Numbered from the stretch's first letter, positions 1 to 6,349 are shown. The stretch: DNA of 8,904 bases from Solirubrobacterales bacterium (GCA_019240015.1 JAFAZB010000476.1:1-8904), one strand, 5' to 3'. Notes: a model not told the origin generated them from the sequence alone. Made by a program: numbers and translations.

Positions 1-241
1 ACCCAAGCTGTGCGCGACCTACGACTACTGCGCCGAGCACGGGATCGATGCGTACGGGGGTGGTCAGTTCGAACTGGGGCCCGGTCGCGGCCAGGCGCAG
101 TACCTGGCTTCGCTGTTCCATCCCCAGACGCCCAACGACCTCGCCCCGGCCGGCTTCAACCGCGACGACCCCGCTGACGGGCTGCCCGCCAGCCCGCTAC
201 CGCCCGCGCCGGATGCGACCGGCTTCCGCTGGCTGGGGTGA
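1..241 (+). CDS. C-terminal fragment of an enolase-superfamily-like protein (5' end outside window)
   Basis: An open frame enters from the left edge (first full codon at 2) and ends at TGA 239-241, leaving 79 residues. The visible part holds a Gly-rich stretch, YGGGQFELGPGRGQ, followed by QYLASLFHPQTPNDLAP and a Pro-rich tail ending in FRWLG. From memory, this combination closes proteins annotated as mandelate-racemase/muconate-lactonizing or 'enolase C-terminal domain-like' enzymes in actinobacteria; in that superfamily the C-terminal strands cap a TIM barrel that abstracts a proton alpha to a carboxylate. The metal ligands and catalytic Lys/His would lie upstream and cannot be seen, so substrate and reaction are unknown. 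It converges on the MDR gene and is followed by a strong hairpin that probably ends its transcript. An ATG-started reading in another frame over the same bases is Arg/Ser-rich and looks like a shadow. Confidence 0.6.
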   Translation, partial: PKLCATYDYCAEHGIDAYGGGQFELGPGRGQAQYLASLFHPQTPNDLAPAGFNRDDPADGLPASPLPPAPDATGFRWLG

Positions 242-263
242 CCGAGCTGGCTGGCGTGACCGA

Positions 264-302
264 GATGGAGATTTCTCAGGCATAGGTCGAGAAATCTCCA
301 TC
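264..302. terminator. Perfect 14-bp inverted repeat between convergent genes, probable bidirectional terminator
   Basis: The left arm 264-277 (GATGGAGATTTCTC) is the exact reverse complement of 289-302, around an 11-nt loop. It starts 22 bp after the stop of the left-edge gene and lies 41 bp from the stop of the convergent MDR gene. The arms are A/T-rich at the loop side and stand out from the GC-rich background. No T-run follows on either strand, so termination would rest on the hairpin alone, or the element may be a dispersed palindromic repeat. Confidence 0.6.
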
Positions 303-343
303 GCGCTCGGGGTGCGACCGCGCGCGCCCCGCCGAGGCGCACC

Positions 344-1294
344 TCACAGCGCCAGCAGCAGCTTCCCCTGCACCGCTCGGGAGGCGAGCCGCTCAAATGC
401 CTCGTTGACCTGCTCGAGCTCCAGCACTTCATCCACCTGAACCCGTAGATCGCCCTCCCGCAGCGCCGCCAGCGCCCGCTCCAGGCCCTGCCGCCGCTCG
501 TCGGTACCGAGCTGGAGACCTGCGTACCCGAGCACCGAGAGCCGCTTGCGGTACAGCGTTCGCATGTTGAGCTCCACCTCCGCGCCGGCCGAGACTCCGA
601 ACGCCACCAGCCGGCCGCGCAACGCGAGCGCCTCGATCGCCGGCGCGACGAAGCCGCCGCCCAGCGGGTCGAACACGACCGTCGGCTCGAGCTCGGCCAC
701 CGCTTTGCTCAGCTCCTCGGGACCCGCGACCAGCACTCGCTGAGCCCCCTGCTGCTCGATCGCCGCGCGTTTCTCATCCGAGCCGGTCTGGCCCCACACG
801 GTCGCGCCGGCCGCCCGCGCCAGCGAGACGATCATGCTCCCCACCCCACCCGAGGCGCCGAGCACCAGCACTCGATCCTCCGGCCTCACCTCGCCGACCT
901 CGTGGACCACCTTCCAGGCCGTCAGGCCGGCGACCCCCATCGCCGCCGCGTCGCGGGTCGAGACCCCTTCGGGTAGCTCGATCACCGCGCCGGCGGGCAC
1001 GACCGCGGCCTCGGCCCACACCCCGTCGCGCACCGCTCCCAGCCCCTCGCCCGCTACCGCCACGGGCCGACCGCCGACGCTCCCCGCGGCCTCGCTGCCG
1101 AGCGTGCGGGGCAGCGGCCCATCGGGTGCCACTTGACCCGCCGCGATATAGGTGTCGACCGGGTTGACGCCCGCGTACTCGAGCGCCACCAGCAACTCGT
1201 CGTCACTCGGCTCCGGCAGCCGCGTCTCCTCCACGAGCAGCGGCTCGCCGTGCTTGTGCAGGCGCGCCGCCCGAATTGTTCCCGCCGCATCCAT
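344..1294 (-). CDS. Quinone-oxidoreductase-like zinc-independent medium-chain dehydrogenase/reductase (MDR)
   Basis: A 316-residue protein of the NADPH:quinone oxidoreductase branch of the MDR superfamily, which typically reduces quinones, enones or other activated carbonyls with NADPH in the cytoplasm. An N-terminal GroES-like domain carries GVNPVDTY (about 42-49) and LGSEAAG (65-71). The Rossmann domain carries VLVLGASGGVGS (142-153), whose SGGVGS loop is the nucleotide-binding signature, then VVFDPLGG (206-213) and a C-terminal EVNEAFE-like helix (LEQVNEAFERL, 293-303). The Cys/His ligands of zinc alcohol dehydrogenases are absent. The length is normal for the family. The start is the ATG at 1292-1294, preceded by an AAGG eight bases upstream; the frame runs on upstream to 1702, but that part overlaps the divergent SDR gene antisense and has no dehydrogenase character. 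The gene diverges from the SDR with 55 bp between starts, so the two may be co-regulated. The substrate cannot be read from sequence. Confidence 0.88.
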   Translation of the reverse strand: MDAAGTIRAARLHKHGEPLLVEETRLPEPSDDELLVALEYAGVNPVDTYIAAGQVAPDGPLPRTLGSEAAGSVGGRPVAVAGEGLGAVRDGVWAEAAVVPAGAVIELPEGVSTRDAAAMGVAGLTAWKVVHEVGEVRPEDRVLVLGASGGVGSMIVSLARAAGATVWGQTGSDEKRAAIEQQGAQRVLVAGPEELSKAVAELEPTVVFDPLGGGFVAPAIEALALRGRLVAFGVSAGAEVELNMRTLYRKRLSVLGYAGLQLGTDERRQGLERALAALREGDLRVQVDEVLELEQVNEAFERLASRAVQGKLLLAL

Positions 1295-1322
1295 CGCTCG
1301 TACCTTGTTCACGCCGATCGCA

Positions 1323-1333
1323 CGTTTCAAACG
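1323..1333. promoter_or_regulatory. Short palindrome in the MDR/SDR divergent control region, possible operator
   Basis: CGTTTCAAACG is a perfect inverted repeat (5+1+5) inside the 55 bp between the two divergent starts. On the plus strand it sits where a -35 region would fall relative to the -10-like CATAAT at 1346-1351. A regulator bound here could act on both genes. The element is short, and no regulator gene is adjacent, so this is only a candidate. Confidence 0.25.
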
Positions 1334-1345
1334 GCCCGCAGCGAA

Positions 1346-1351
1346 CATAAT
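1346..1351 (+). promoter_or_regulatory. Candidate -10 element (CATAAT) for the SDR gene
   Basis: CATAAT matches the TATAAT consensus at five of six positions in an otherwise GC-rich region. It ends seven bases before the second in-frame ATG of the SDR gene (1359). Neither candidate start has a Shine-Dalgarno sequence, so a leaderless transcript beginning at or near 1359 would explain the arrangement; leaderless genes are common in actinobacteria. No good -35 hexamer is visible at 16-18 bp spacing. Confidence 0.3.
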
Positions 1352-2123
1352 GGCTCCCATGAGCAACGAACTGCAGGGAACGGTCGCGCTTGTGACCGGC
1401 GCCTCGAGCGGGATCGGCGAGGCGACGTCGCTGGCGCTCGCCGACCGGGGCGCGGCGGTGGCGATCGTGGCCAGGCGAGAGGATCGACTCGATTCGCTGG
1501 CCGAGCAAATCCGGCAGACGGGCGCAACCGCGCTGTCGGTCCAAGCCGACGTCAGCTCGCAGGAGCAGGCCAAGACGGCGGTCGAGCGCACCGTCGCGGA
1601 GCTGGGCCGGCTCGACATCCTGATCAACAACGCCGGGGTGATGCTGCTCGGCCCGGCGGTCGACGCCCCACTCGAGGAGTGGGGGCGGATGCTCGATGTC
1701 AACGTGGCCGGGCTGCTGTACTGCGCCCACGCTGCGCTCCCTCACCTGCTAGAGGCGGCGCAGGACGGCCCTCGGCAGGTCGCCGACATGGTCAACGTCA
1801 GCTCGGTCGCGGGCCGGGTGGCGCGCAACGGCAGCGGCGTCTACAACCTCACCAAGCACGGCGTCGGCGCCTTCAGCGAGGCGTTGCGCCAGGAGGTCGC
1901 CGGCCGGCACGTGCGGATCTCGCTGGTCGAGCCCGGGGCGGTGGCGACCGAGCTGCGGTCCCACAACCGACCCGAGATCCAGGAGGACATCGCCGAACGC
2001 TTCGACGGGATCCAGATCCTCGAGTCGCAGGACATCGCCGACGCGATCGCTTACGTCGTGACCCGCCCGTGGCGCGTGGCGGTCAACGAGCTGCTCGTCC
2101 GACCCACCGAGCAGGAGAACTAG
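1350..2123 (+). CDS. Classical short-chain dehydrogenase/reductase (SDR family oxidoreductase)
   Basis: A 257-residue NAD(P)-dependent oxidoreductase acting on an alcohol/carbonyl pair; the substrate is not identifiable. All landmarks of classical SDRs are present: cofactor loop TGASSGIG (16-23), D-V after strand 4 (QADV, about 66-69), LINNAG (91-96), catalytic Ser in NVSS (Ser152), YNLTK with catalytic Tyr165 and Lys169, and the PG motif of SLVEPGAVAT (191-200). An AR-R pair after strand 2 (VARRED, 40-45) suggests NADP(H). The length is typical. Two start codons nine bases apart (1350 and 1359) are possible and neither has a Shine-Dalgarno. The later one gives the more usual N-terminus, MSNELQG-VALVTG, and lies seven bases downstream of CATAAT, so it may be the real one. 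The gene diverges from the MDR gene and ends 16 bp before the convergent thiolase stop, with no terminator visible in between. Confidence 0.92.
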   Translation: MAPMSNELQGTVALVTGASSGIGEATSLALADRGAAVAIVARREDRLDSLAEQIRQTGATALSVQADVSSQEQAKTAVERTVAELGRLDILINNAGVMLLGPAVDAPLEEWGRMLDVNVAGLLYCAHAALPHLLEAAQDGPRQVADMVNVSSVAGRVARNGSGVYNLTKHGVGAFSEALRQEVAGRHVRISLVEPGAVATELRSHNRPEIQEDIAERFDGIQILESQDIADAIAYVVTRPWRVAVNELLVRPTEQEN

Positions 2124-2139
2124 CGCCCCGAGCAGCCAC

Positions 2140-3312
2140 TCACACCCGCTCGATCAGCGTCCCGGTACCCAGTCCCCCGCCGCAGCACATCGTCACCAGC
2201 CCGACTTCCTTCTCCGAGCGCTCGAGCTCGTGCAGCAGCGTCGTGATCAGCCGCGCGCCGGTCGATCCGAGCGGATGTCCGAGCGCCATCGCTCCGCCGT
2301 TGACGTTGACGCGGTCCATGTCGGGCTCGAGCTCGCGTCGCCAGGCCGCGAGCACCGGCGCGAACGCCTCGTTGACCTCGAACAGATCGACGTCGCCGAT
2401 CTGCATCCCGTTGCGCTCCAGCAGCTTGCGCGTAGCCGGAATCGGACCGGTGAGCATGATCACCGGATCGACTCCCACCGTGGTCTGGTCGAGCACCCGC
2501 GCCCGTGGGCGCAGTCCCAGCTCCTCCGCCTTCTCGCGTGACGCCAGCAGCACCGCCGCCGCCCCGTCGGAGATCTGCGAGCTGTTGCCGGCGGTGACCT
2601 TGCCGTCGGCCTTGAACGACGGCTTCAGCTGCGCCAGCGCCTCGAGCGTGGTGTCGGGCCGGATCCCCTGATCGCTCACATATGTGGCGCCGTTGACCGC
2701 CATCGGCACGATCTCCTTCGCGAACCGCCCCTCCTCGGTCGCGCGATGCGCGAGCTGGTGCGAGCGCAGCGCGAGCTCGTCGAGCTCCGAGCGCGGAATC
2801 TCCCACTGGTCGGCGATCAGCTCGGCCGACAGCCCCTGCGGGATCAGGTTGTAGCGCTCGAGCAGCTCCGGCGGCCAGGGGCTGCCAACCTCGTCGATCC
2901 ACTTGAAACCGACTCCCATCGGCACGTGACCCATGTGCTCCACCCCGGAGCCGATCACCACGTCGTGCACACCGGCCGCGACCAGCGCGGCAGCGAAGTT
3001 GACGGCCTGTTGGGCGGATCCGCATTGGCGGTCGACGGTGGTCGCGGGAGTCTCGACCGGTAGCCCAGCCTGCAGCCAGGCGTTGCGCCCGACGTTGAAC
3101 ATCTGCTCGCCGTACTGCTGCACGCAGCCCGTGATCACGTCCTCGACCTGCTCCGCGGGGATACCGGCGCGCTCGATCAGCTCGCTGTAGCAGCGCCCCA
3201 GGAGCTCGTTCGGATGAGTGTCCTTGTAGTAGCCCTTCTCCCTGTGGCCGCGCCCGACCGGGGTCCGGACCGCCTCCACTATCACGACCTCGCGACCTCC
3301 GCGTGCCTGCAT
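2140..3312 (-). CDS. Thiolase family acetyl-CoA C-acyltransferase
   Basis: A 390-residue thiolase, which cleaves 3-ketoacyl-CoA with CoA (degradative) or condenses two acyl-CoAs (biosynthetic). The acylated nucleophile is Cys97 in DRQCGSAQQA (94-103). The other active-site motifs are NEAF (314-317), GHP with His346, and the proton-exchanging Cys376 in CCGGGLG. The loop GVEHMGHVPMG (123-133) and the DRQCGS-QQA block resemble degradative thiolases of the FadA/FadA5 kind more than PhaA-type biosynthetic ones; this comparison is from memory. The length matches the family. The start is ATG 3310-3312, set by AAGGAG at 3318-3323 six bases... upstream spacing of five (3313-3317); a longer reading to 3369 would ignore this site. 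The gene diverges from a 3-hydroxyacyl-CoA dehydrogenase, the preceding step of beta-oxidation, and converges on the SDR gene. Confidence 0.95.
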   Translation of the reverse strand: MQARGGREVVIVEAVRTPVGRGHREKGYYKDTHPNELLGRCYSELIERAGIPAEQVEDVITGCVQQYGEQMFNVGRNAWLQAGLPVETPATTVDRQCGSAQQAVNFAAALVAAGVHDVVIGSGVEHMGHVPMGVGFKWIDEVGSPWPPELLERYNLIPQGLSAELIADQWEIPRSELDELALRSHQLAHRATEEGRFAKEIVPMAVNGATYVSDQGIRPDTTLEALAQLKPSFKADGKVTAGNSSQISDGAAAVLLASREKAEELGLRPRARVLDQTTVGVDPVIMLTGPIPATRKLLERNGMQIGDVDLFEVNEAFAPVLAAWRRELEPDMDRVNVNGGAMALGHPLGSTGARLITTLLHELERSEKEVGLVTMCCGGGLGTGTLIERV

Positions 3313-3317
3313 CGAAG

Positions 3318-3323
3318 CTCCTT
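3318..3323 (-). promoter_or_regulatory. Ribosome-binding site deciding the thiolase start
   Basis: On the minus strand the sequence reads AAGGAG, with five bases (3313-3317) before ATG 3312. It selects this ATG over an in-frame upstream start at 3369 that would add 19 basic residues not expected in thiolases. Confidence 0.8.
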
Positions 3324-3380
3324 GTTGCTGAAAGAGTCCGGGCACCGAGCGTTTGCGGCGCCTCGCCACTGAACGGTCAC

Positions 3381-3389
3381 GTACTGTAC
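3381..3389. promoter_or_regulatory. Small palindrome in the thiolase/dehydrogenase divergent control region
   Basis: GTACTGTAC (4+1+4 inverted repeat) lies near the middle of the 133 bp (3313-3445) between the two divergent starts. It is flanked by a wider CTGAA (3369-3373) and TTCAG (3390-3394) pair. This is the most A/T-rich part of the intergenic region and so the likeliest site for promoters or an acyl-CoA-responsive repressor, but the repeat is short and the two symmetries are not concentric. I found no good paired -35/-10 on either strand. Confidence 0.22.
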
Positions 3390-3435
3390 TTCAGCGAGAT
3401 CCGCCGCCATCCGGCGCCGGGCCGAACCAGAAACC

Positions 3436-3440
3436 AGGAG
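3436..3440 (+). promoter_or_regulatory. Ribosome-binding site that fixes a TTG start for the 3-hydroxyacyl-CoA dehydrogenase
   Basis: AGGAG is followed by five bases and then TTG at 3446-3448. The Rossmann strand LGIAGAG begins four residues later, exactly where this family starts. The upstream ATG at 3353 would add 31 residues with no domain character. Confidence 0.75.
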
Positions 3441-3445
3441 AAGCC

Positions 3446-4255
3446 TTGGAGGAACGACTCGGAATCGCCGGCGCGGGCGTGATCGCGTGCGGGCTGGCGG
3501 CGACCGCCTCACGCCACGGCGAGGTGCTGCTGTGGGCCAGATCAGACGAGTCCGCCGAGCGGGCGCGCAACAGCGTCGCGAAGAACTGCGCGAAGCTGAC
3601 CGAGGGCGGCTTCGATGCGGACAACGTGCGGGTCGTCACCGACCTCGATGAGCTGGCGCACGCGACCTTCCTCGTCGAGGCGGTCGTCGAGCATCACGGC
3701 AGCAAGGCCCAGGTGCTCGCGGATCTGGGCGAGCTGGAGTGCCACGCAGGGGAAGAGGCGGTGATCGCGACCACGACCTCCTCGCTGTCGATCGCCGAGC
3801 TGGCGCAGGCCAGCGGCCGCCCCGACAGCTTCGTCGGGCTGCACGTGTTCAACCCCGTGCCGCGCATGGAGCTGGTGGAGCTGGTGTTTCCAGGCGAGGC
3901 CGCCGAGCACACCCGGGAGCGGGCTCGGGCGTTGTGTGAGGCGCTCGGCAAGACCGCGGTCGAGGTACCCGACATCCCCGGGTTCGTCGTCAACCGCCTG
4001 TTGTTCCCGTACCTGTTCAGCGCCGTCGAGCTGCTGTCCGAGACCGGCATGGAGCCGGCCGACGTCGACCGCTGCATGACGCTCGGGGCGGGCATGCCGA
4101 TGGGCCCGATCGCGCTGCTCGACTTCGTCGGGCTCGACGTCTCGCAAGCGATCGGCGAGGCGATCGGCGCCGCCGTCCCCCACAAGTTGTCCGAGCTCGT
4201 AGGCGCCGGAGCCCTGGGCCGTAAGGCTGGCCGCGGCTTCTACGACTACGACTAA
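3446..4255 (+). CDS. 3-hydroxyacyl-CoA dehydrogenase family protein (3-hydroxybutyryl-CoA dehydrogenase-like)
   Basis: A 269-residue single-function dehydrogenase interconverting 3-hydroxyacyl-CoA and 3-ketoacyl-CoA, the step before thiolase. The N-terminal Rossmann domain has GAGVIACGLA (9-18). The active site shows Ser112 in TTTSSLSI, catalytic His133 in GLHVFNP, and Glu145 in MELVEL, 12 residues after His as in the His-Glu dyad of characterised enzymes. PGFVVNRLL (178-186) opens the C-terminal helical domain, and the protein ends with the family tail GRKAGRGFYDYD. It is slightly shorter than the usual 280-290. The start is TTG 3446, chosen by an AGGAG five bases upstream. Two oddities suggest NADP(H) preference: Ala14 replaces the third Gly of GxGxxG, and strand 2 ends in LLWARSDES (28-36), lacking the usual acidic residue that binds the adenosine ribose. 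An intrinsic terminator lies 82 bp after the stop. The gene is paired divergently with the thiolase; no enoyl-CoA hydratase is in the window. Confidence 0.93.
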   Translation: MEERLGIAGAGVIACGLAATASRHGEVLLWARSDESAERARNSVAKNCAKLTEGGFDADNVRVVTDLDELAHATFLVEAVVEHHGSKAQVLADLGELECHAGEEAVIATTTSSLSIAELAQASGRPDSFVGLHVFNPVPRMELVELVFPGEAAEHTRERARALCEALGKTAVEVPDIPGFVVNRLLFPYLFSAVELLSETGMEPADVDRCMTLGAGMPMGPIALLDFVGLDVSQAIGEAIGAAVPHKLSELVGAGALGRKAGRGFYDYD

Positions 4256-4275
4256 CTATTTAAGGCTCATTCAGG

Positions 4276-4311
4276 TCAGGCGGCCAGACTTTCGCTCGCG
4301 ACGTACCTCAT
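4276..4311 (-). CDS. Tiny 11-codon frame with a perfect Shine-Dalgarno; possible leader-type peptide
   Basis: On the minus strand ATG 4309-4311 opens MRYVASESLAA, ending at TGA 4276-4278. It is preceded by AGGAGG (4319-4324) inside a longer purine run, with an ideal seven-base gap, and ten bases further upstream by the hairpin whose other strand is the intrinsic terminator. The tiny frame is much better equipped for initiation than most full genes in the window. The frame points into the convergent dehydrogenase gene, so no downstream gene on its strand could be regulated by it within reach. It may be a real micropeptide, a relic, or chance complementarity in a 3' UTR. The SLAA ending recalls degradation tags such as that of tmRNA, but there is no tmRNA structure here. 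No function is proposed. Confidence 0.3.
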   Translation of the reverse strand: MRYVASESLAA

Positions 4312-4318
4312 AGCAGCA

Positions 4319-4324
4319 CCTCCT
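4319..4324 (-). promoter_or_regulatory. Consensus ribosome-binding site (AGGAGG) before the tiny minus-strand frame
   Basis: The plus strand reads CACCTCCTCC, i.e. GGAGGAGGTG on the minus strand, a full match to the anti-Shine-Dalgarno end of 16S rRNA, seven bases before an ATG. On the plus strand, in the dehydrogenase mRNA tail, the same bases would look like the 16S 3' end itself. Confidence 0.4.
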
Positions 4325-4336
4325 CCCCAGAAGCAC

Positions 4337-4374
4337 GAAGCCGGTCCGTCCCCAGCGGGCCGGCTTCTCTTTTG
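4337..4374 (+). terminator. Intrinsic terminator after the 3-hydroxyacyl-CoA dehydrogenase gene
   Basis: The stem GAAGCCGGTCCG (4337-4348) pairs with CGGGCCGGCTTC (4356-4367) over 12 bp with one T-G wobble and a 7-nt loop. It is followed on the plus strand by TCTTTTG (4368-4374). Hairpin plus T-tract, 82 bp after the stop codon, is a standard Rho-independent terminator for the plus-strand transcript. The minus strand has no T-run after this stem. Confidence 0.85.
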
Positions 4375-4427
4375 CCGCTGACTATGCGCTCGCTTGCGCT
4401 CGCGTGTTTCCGCACACGCGCAGCGGC
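4374..4427. repeat. Composite inverted repeat with an internal tandem duplication
   Basis: GCCGCTG (4374-4380) pairs with CAGCGGC (4421-4427). Directly inside the right half, CGCGTGT (4401-4407) pairs with ACACGCG (4414-4420) around a 6-nt loop, so the two stems stack on one side. The left side bulge holds a tandem duplication of TGCGCTCGC (4385-4393 and 4395-4403). The element abuts the terminator and precedes the second hairpin. Confidence 0.5.
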
Positions 4428-4446
4428 GGCCGGCGTGCACCCATGC

Positions 4447-4473
4447 GAAGCCGGTCCGGTTAGGACCGGCTTC
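4447..4473. terminator. Second hairpin with the same stem as the upstream terminator
   Basis: GAAGCCGGTCC (4447-4457) and GGACCGGCTTC (4463-4473) form a perfect 11-bp stem with a 5-nt loop. The left arm repeats the first 12 bases of the terminator at 4337-4348 exactly. Only a weak pyrimidine run (ATCTCTCCTCTC) follows, so it may be a backup terminator, a duplicated one, or part of a structured RNA. Confidence 0.55.
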
Positions 4474-4562
4474 ATCTCTCCTCTCAACCACCGGGTGGGC
4501 GATCACCTTCGAGAATCGGCGAGCCACCGGCCGTTGCCAGGTTGTGAAATGTAACGAATGAT

Positions 4563-4590
4563 GCGAGGACGCGCCAGTGCTCGGCCTCGC
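4563..4590 (-). terminator. Weak terminator candidate for the CNNM-type gene
   Basis: GCGAGG (4563-4568) and CCTCGC (4585-4590) can pair across a 16-nt loop, about 25 bp beyond the stop codon of the minus-strand gene. On that strand the stem is followed by ATCATTCGTTACATTT, moderately T-rich. The stem is short and the loop long, so confidence is low. Confidence 0.3.
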
Positions 4591-4615
4591 GCGGTCTCCC
4601 GGGCTGCCGCGCCGG

Positions 4616-5932
<1,317 letters not shown>

Positions 5933-5985
5933 CGACGGGCCCGCCCGAGACCTACCGTACGAGCGCTGGTGCCCTCCGTCCGTGC

Positions 5986-6041
5986 GCTGCTACTTCGGGG
6001 TGGGTCGTCGGTCATTCAGCGACCGCGCGAACGGTAGCAGC
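5986..6041. repeat. Inverted repeat in the gap upstream of the CNNM-type gene
   Basis: GCTGCTAC (5986-5993) is the exact complement of GTAGCAGC (6034-6041). Inside, CGGTC (6009-6013) can pair with GACCG (6021-6025). This nested fold lies between the pterin-dehydratase stop (6064) and the CNNM-type start (5932), both read leftward. It could be a terminator of the former or part of the latter's leader RNA. No T-run follows, and I do not recognise a known riboswitch. Confidence 0.3.
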
Positions 6042-6063
6042 CGTCAGCGGCGAATCCGCTCGC

Positions 6064-6342
6064 TCACAGCTCGTCGAACCGGGTGGCCAGCACGAAGTCT
6101 GGCTCGGTCAGGCCGCCCGCGGAATGACTGGTCAGCGATAGCCTGACCCTGTTCCAACCGTGCAGCAGGATGTCCGGGTGGTGGTTGGCCTGCTCCGCCG
6201 CGTCGGCCACCCGGTTGACGAACGCGATCGCCGCGGCGAAGTCATCGAACTCCCAGGCGCGCACGATCTCGCCGCCTTCGCGCGTCCACTGGCTGCCCTG
6301 CAGGCGCGACTCGATCTCCCCGTCACTCAGCAGCTCTGCCAT
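6064..6342 (-). CDS. phhB: 4a-hydroxytetrahydrobiopterin dehydratase (pterin-4a-carbinolamine dehydratase, PCD/DCoH)
   Basis: A 92-residue cytoplasmic enzyme of the PCD/DCoH fold that dehydrates 4a-hydroxytetrahydropterin, the product of aromatic amino-acid hydroxylases, so the cofactor can be recycled. The family signature is intact: NHHPD (53-57) with the catalytic His pair 54/55, W63, then LTSHSAGGLTEPDFVLATRFD (70-90) with the third His at 73. The length matches bacterial members (about 90-110). The start is ATG 6340-6342, with AAGGAG at 6350-6355 and a seven-base gap; an in-frame extension to 6402 would add 20 residues and cross the divergent gene's upstream region. No phenylalanine hydroxylase is in the window, and in many bacteria PCD proteins lack that partner, so a different pterin-linked role is possible. 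It diverges from the cobalamin-binding protein gene across 65 bp. Confidence 0.93.
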   Translation of the reverse strand: MAELLSDGEIESRLQGSQWTREGGEIVRAWEFDDFAAAIAFVNRVADAAEQANHHPDILLHGWNRVRLSLTSHSAGGLTEPDFVLATRFDEL

Positions 6343-6349
6343 ATCGTTA

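Larger units (their letters stand above)
4256..4615. other. 360-bp intergenic region between convergent genes, rich in hairpins
   Basis: The stretch between the dehydrogenase stop and the CNNM-type gene stop holds no ordinary gene. From left to right it contains an 11-codon minus-strand frame with a strong ribosome-binding site (4276-4324), an intrinsic terminator (4337-4374), a composite inverted repeat with a tandem duplication (4374-4427), a second hairpin with the same stem as the terminator (4447-4473), a small CCACC-G-GGTGG palindrome around 4490-4500, and a weak minus-strand terminator candidate (4563-4590). Longer open frames on both strands here are Arg/Pro-rich and cross the hairpins; I regard them as shadows. 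Confidence 0.7.

Noticed and set aside
1295..1702. N-terminal extension of the MDR frame (136 more residues on the minus strand)
   Set aside because: It lies antisense over the SDR gene, is Ser/Ala/Arg-rich without MDR character, and the ATG at 1294 gives a normal-length family member with an AAGG upstream.
1133..2671. Long plus-strand frame spanning the SDR and part of the thiolase region
   Set aside because: The translation is Arg/Gly/Pro-rich with no recognisable motif and overlaps two clear genes in other frames; typical of spurious frames in GC-rich DNA.
4276..4320. tmRNA tag reading frame, suggested by the SLAA ending
   Set aside because: A tmRNA tag frame has no Shine-Dalgarno and needs tRNA-like ends and pseudoknots around it. 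The flanking DNA downstream is the 3' end of a dehydrogenase gene.
4534..4562. Plus-strand promoter-like pair TTGCCA - 17 bp - AATGAT
   Set aside because: The spacing is ideal, but the -10 matches only four of six and what follows is antisense to the CNNM-type gene end with only a 33-codon Arg-rich frame and no ribosome-binding site.
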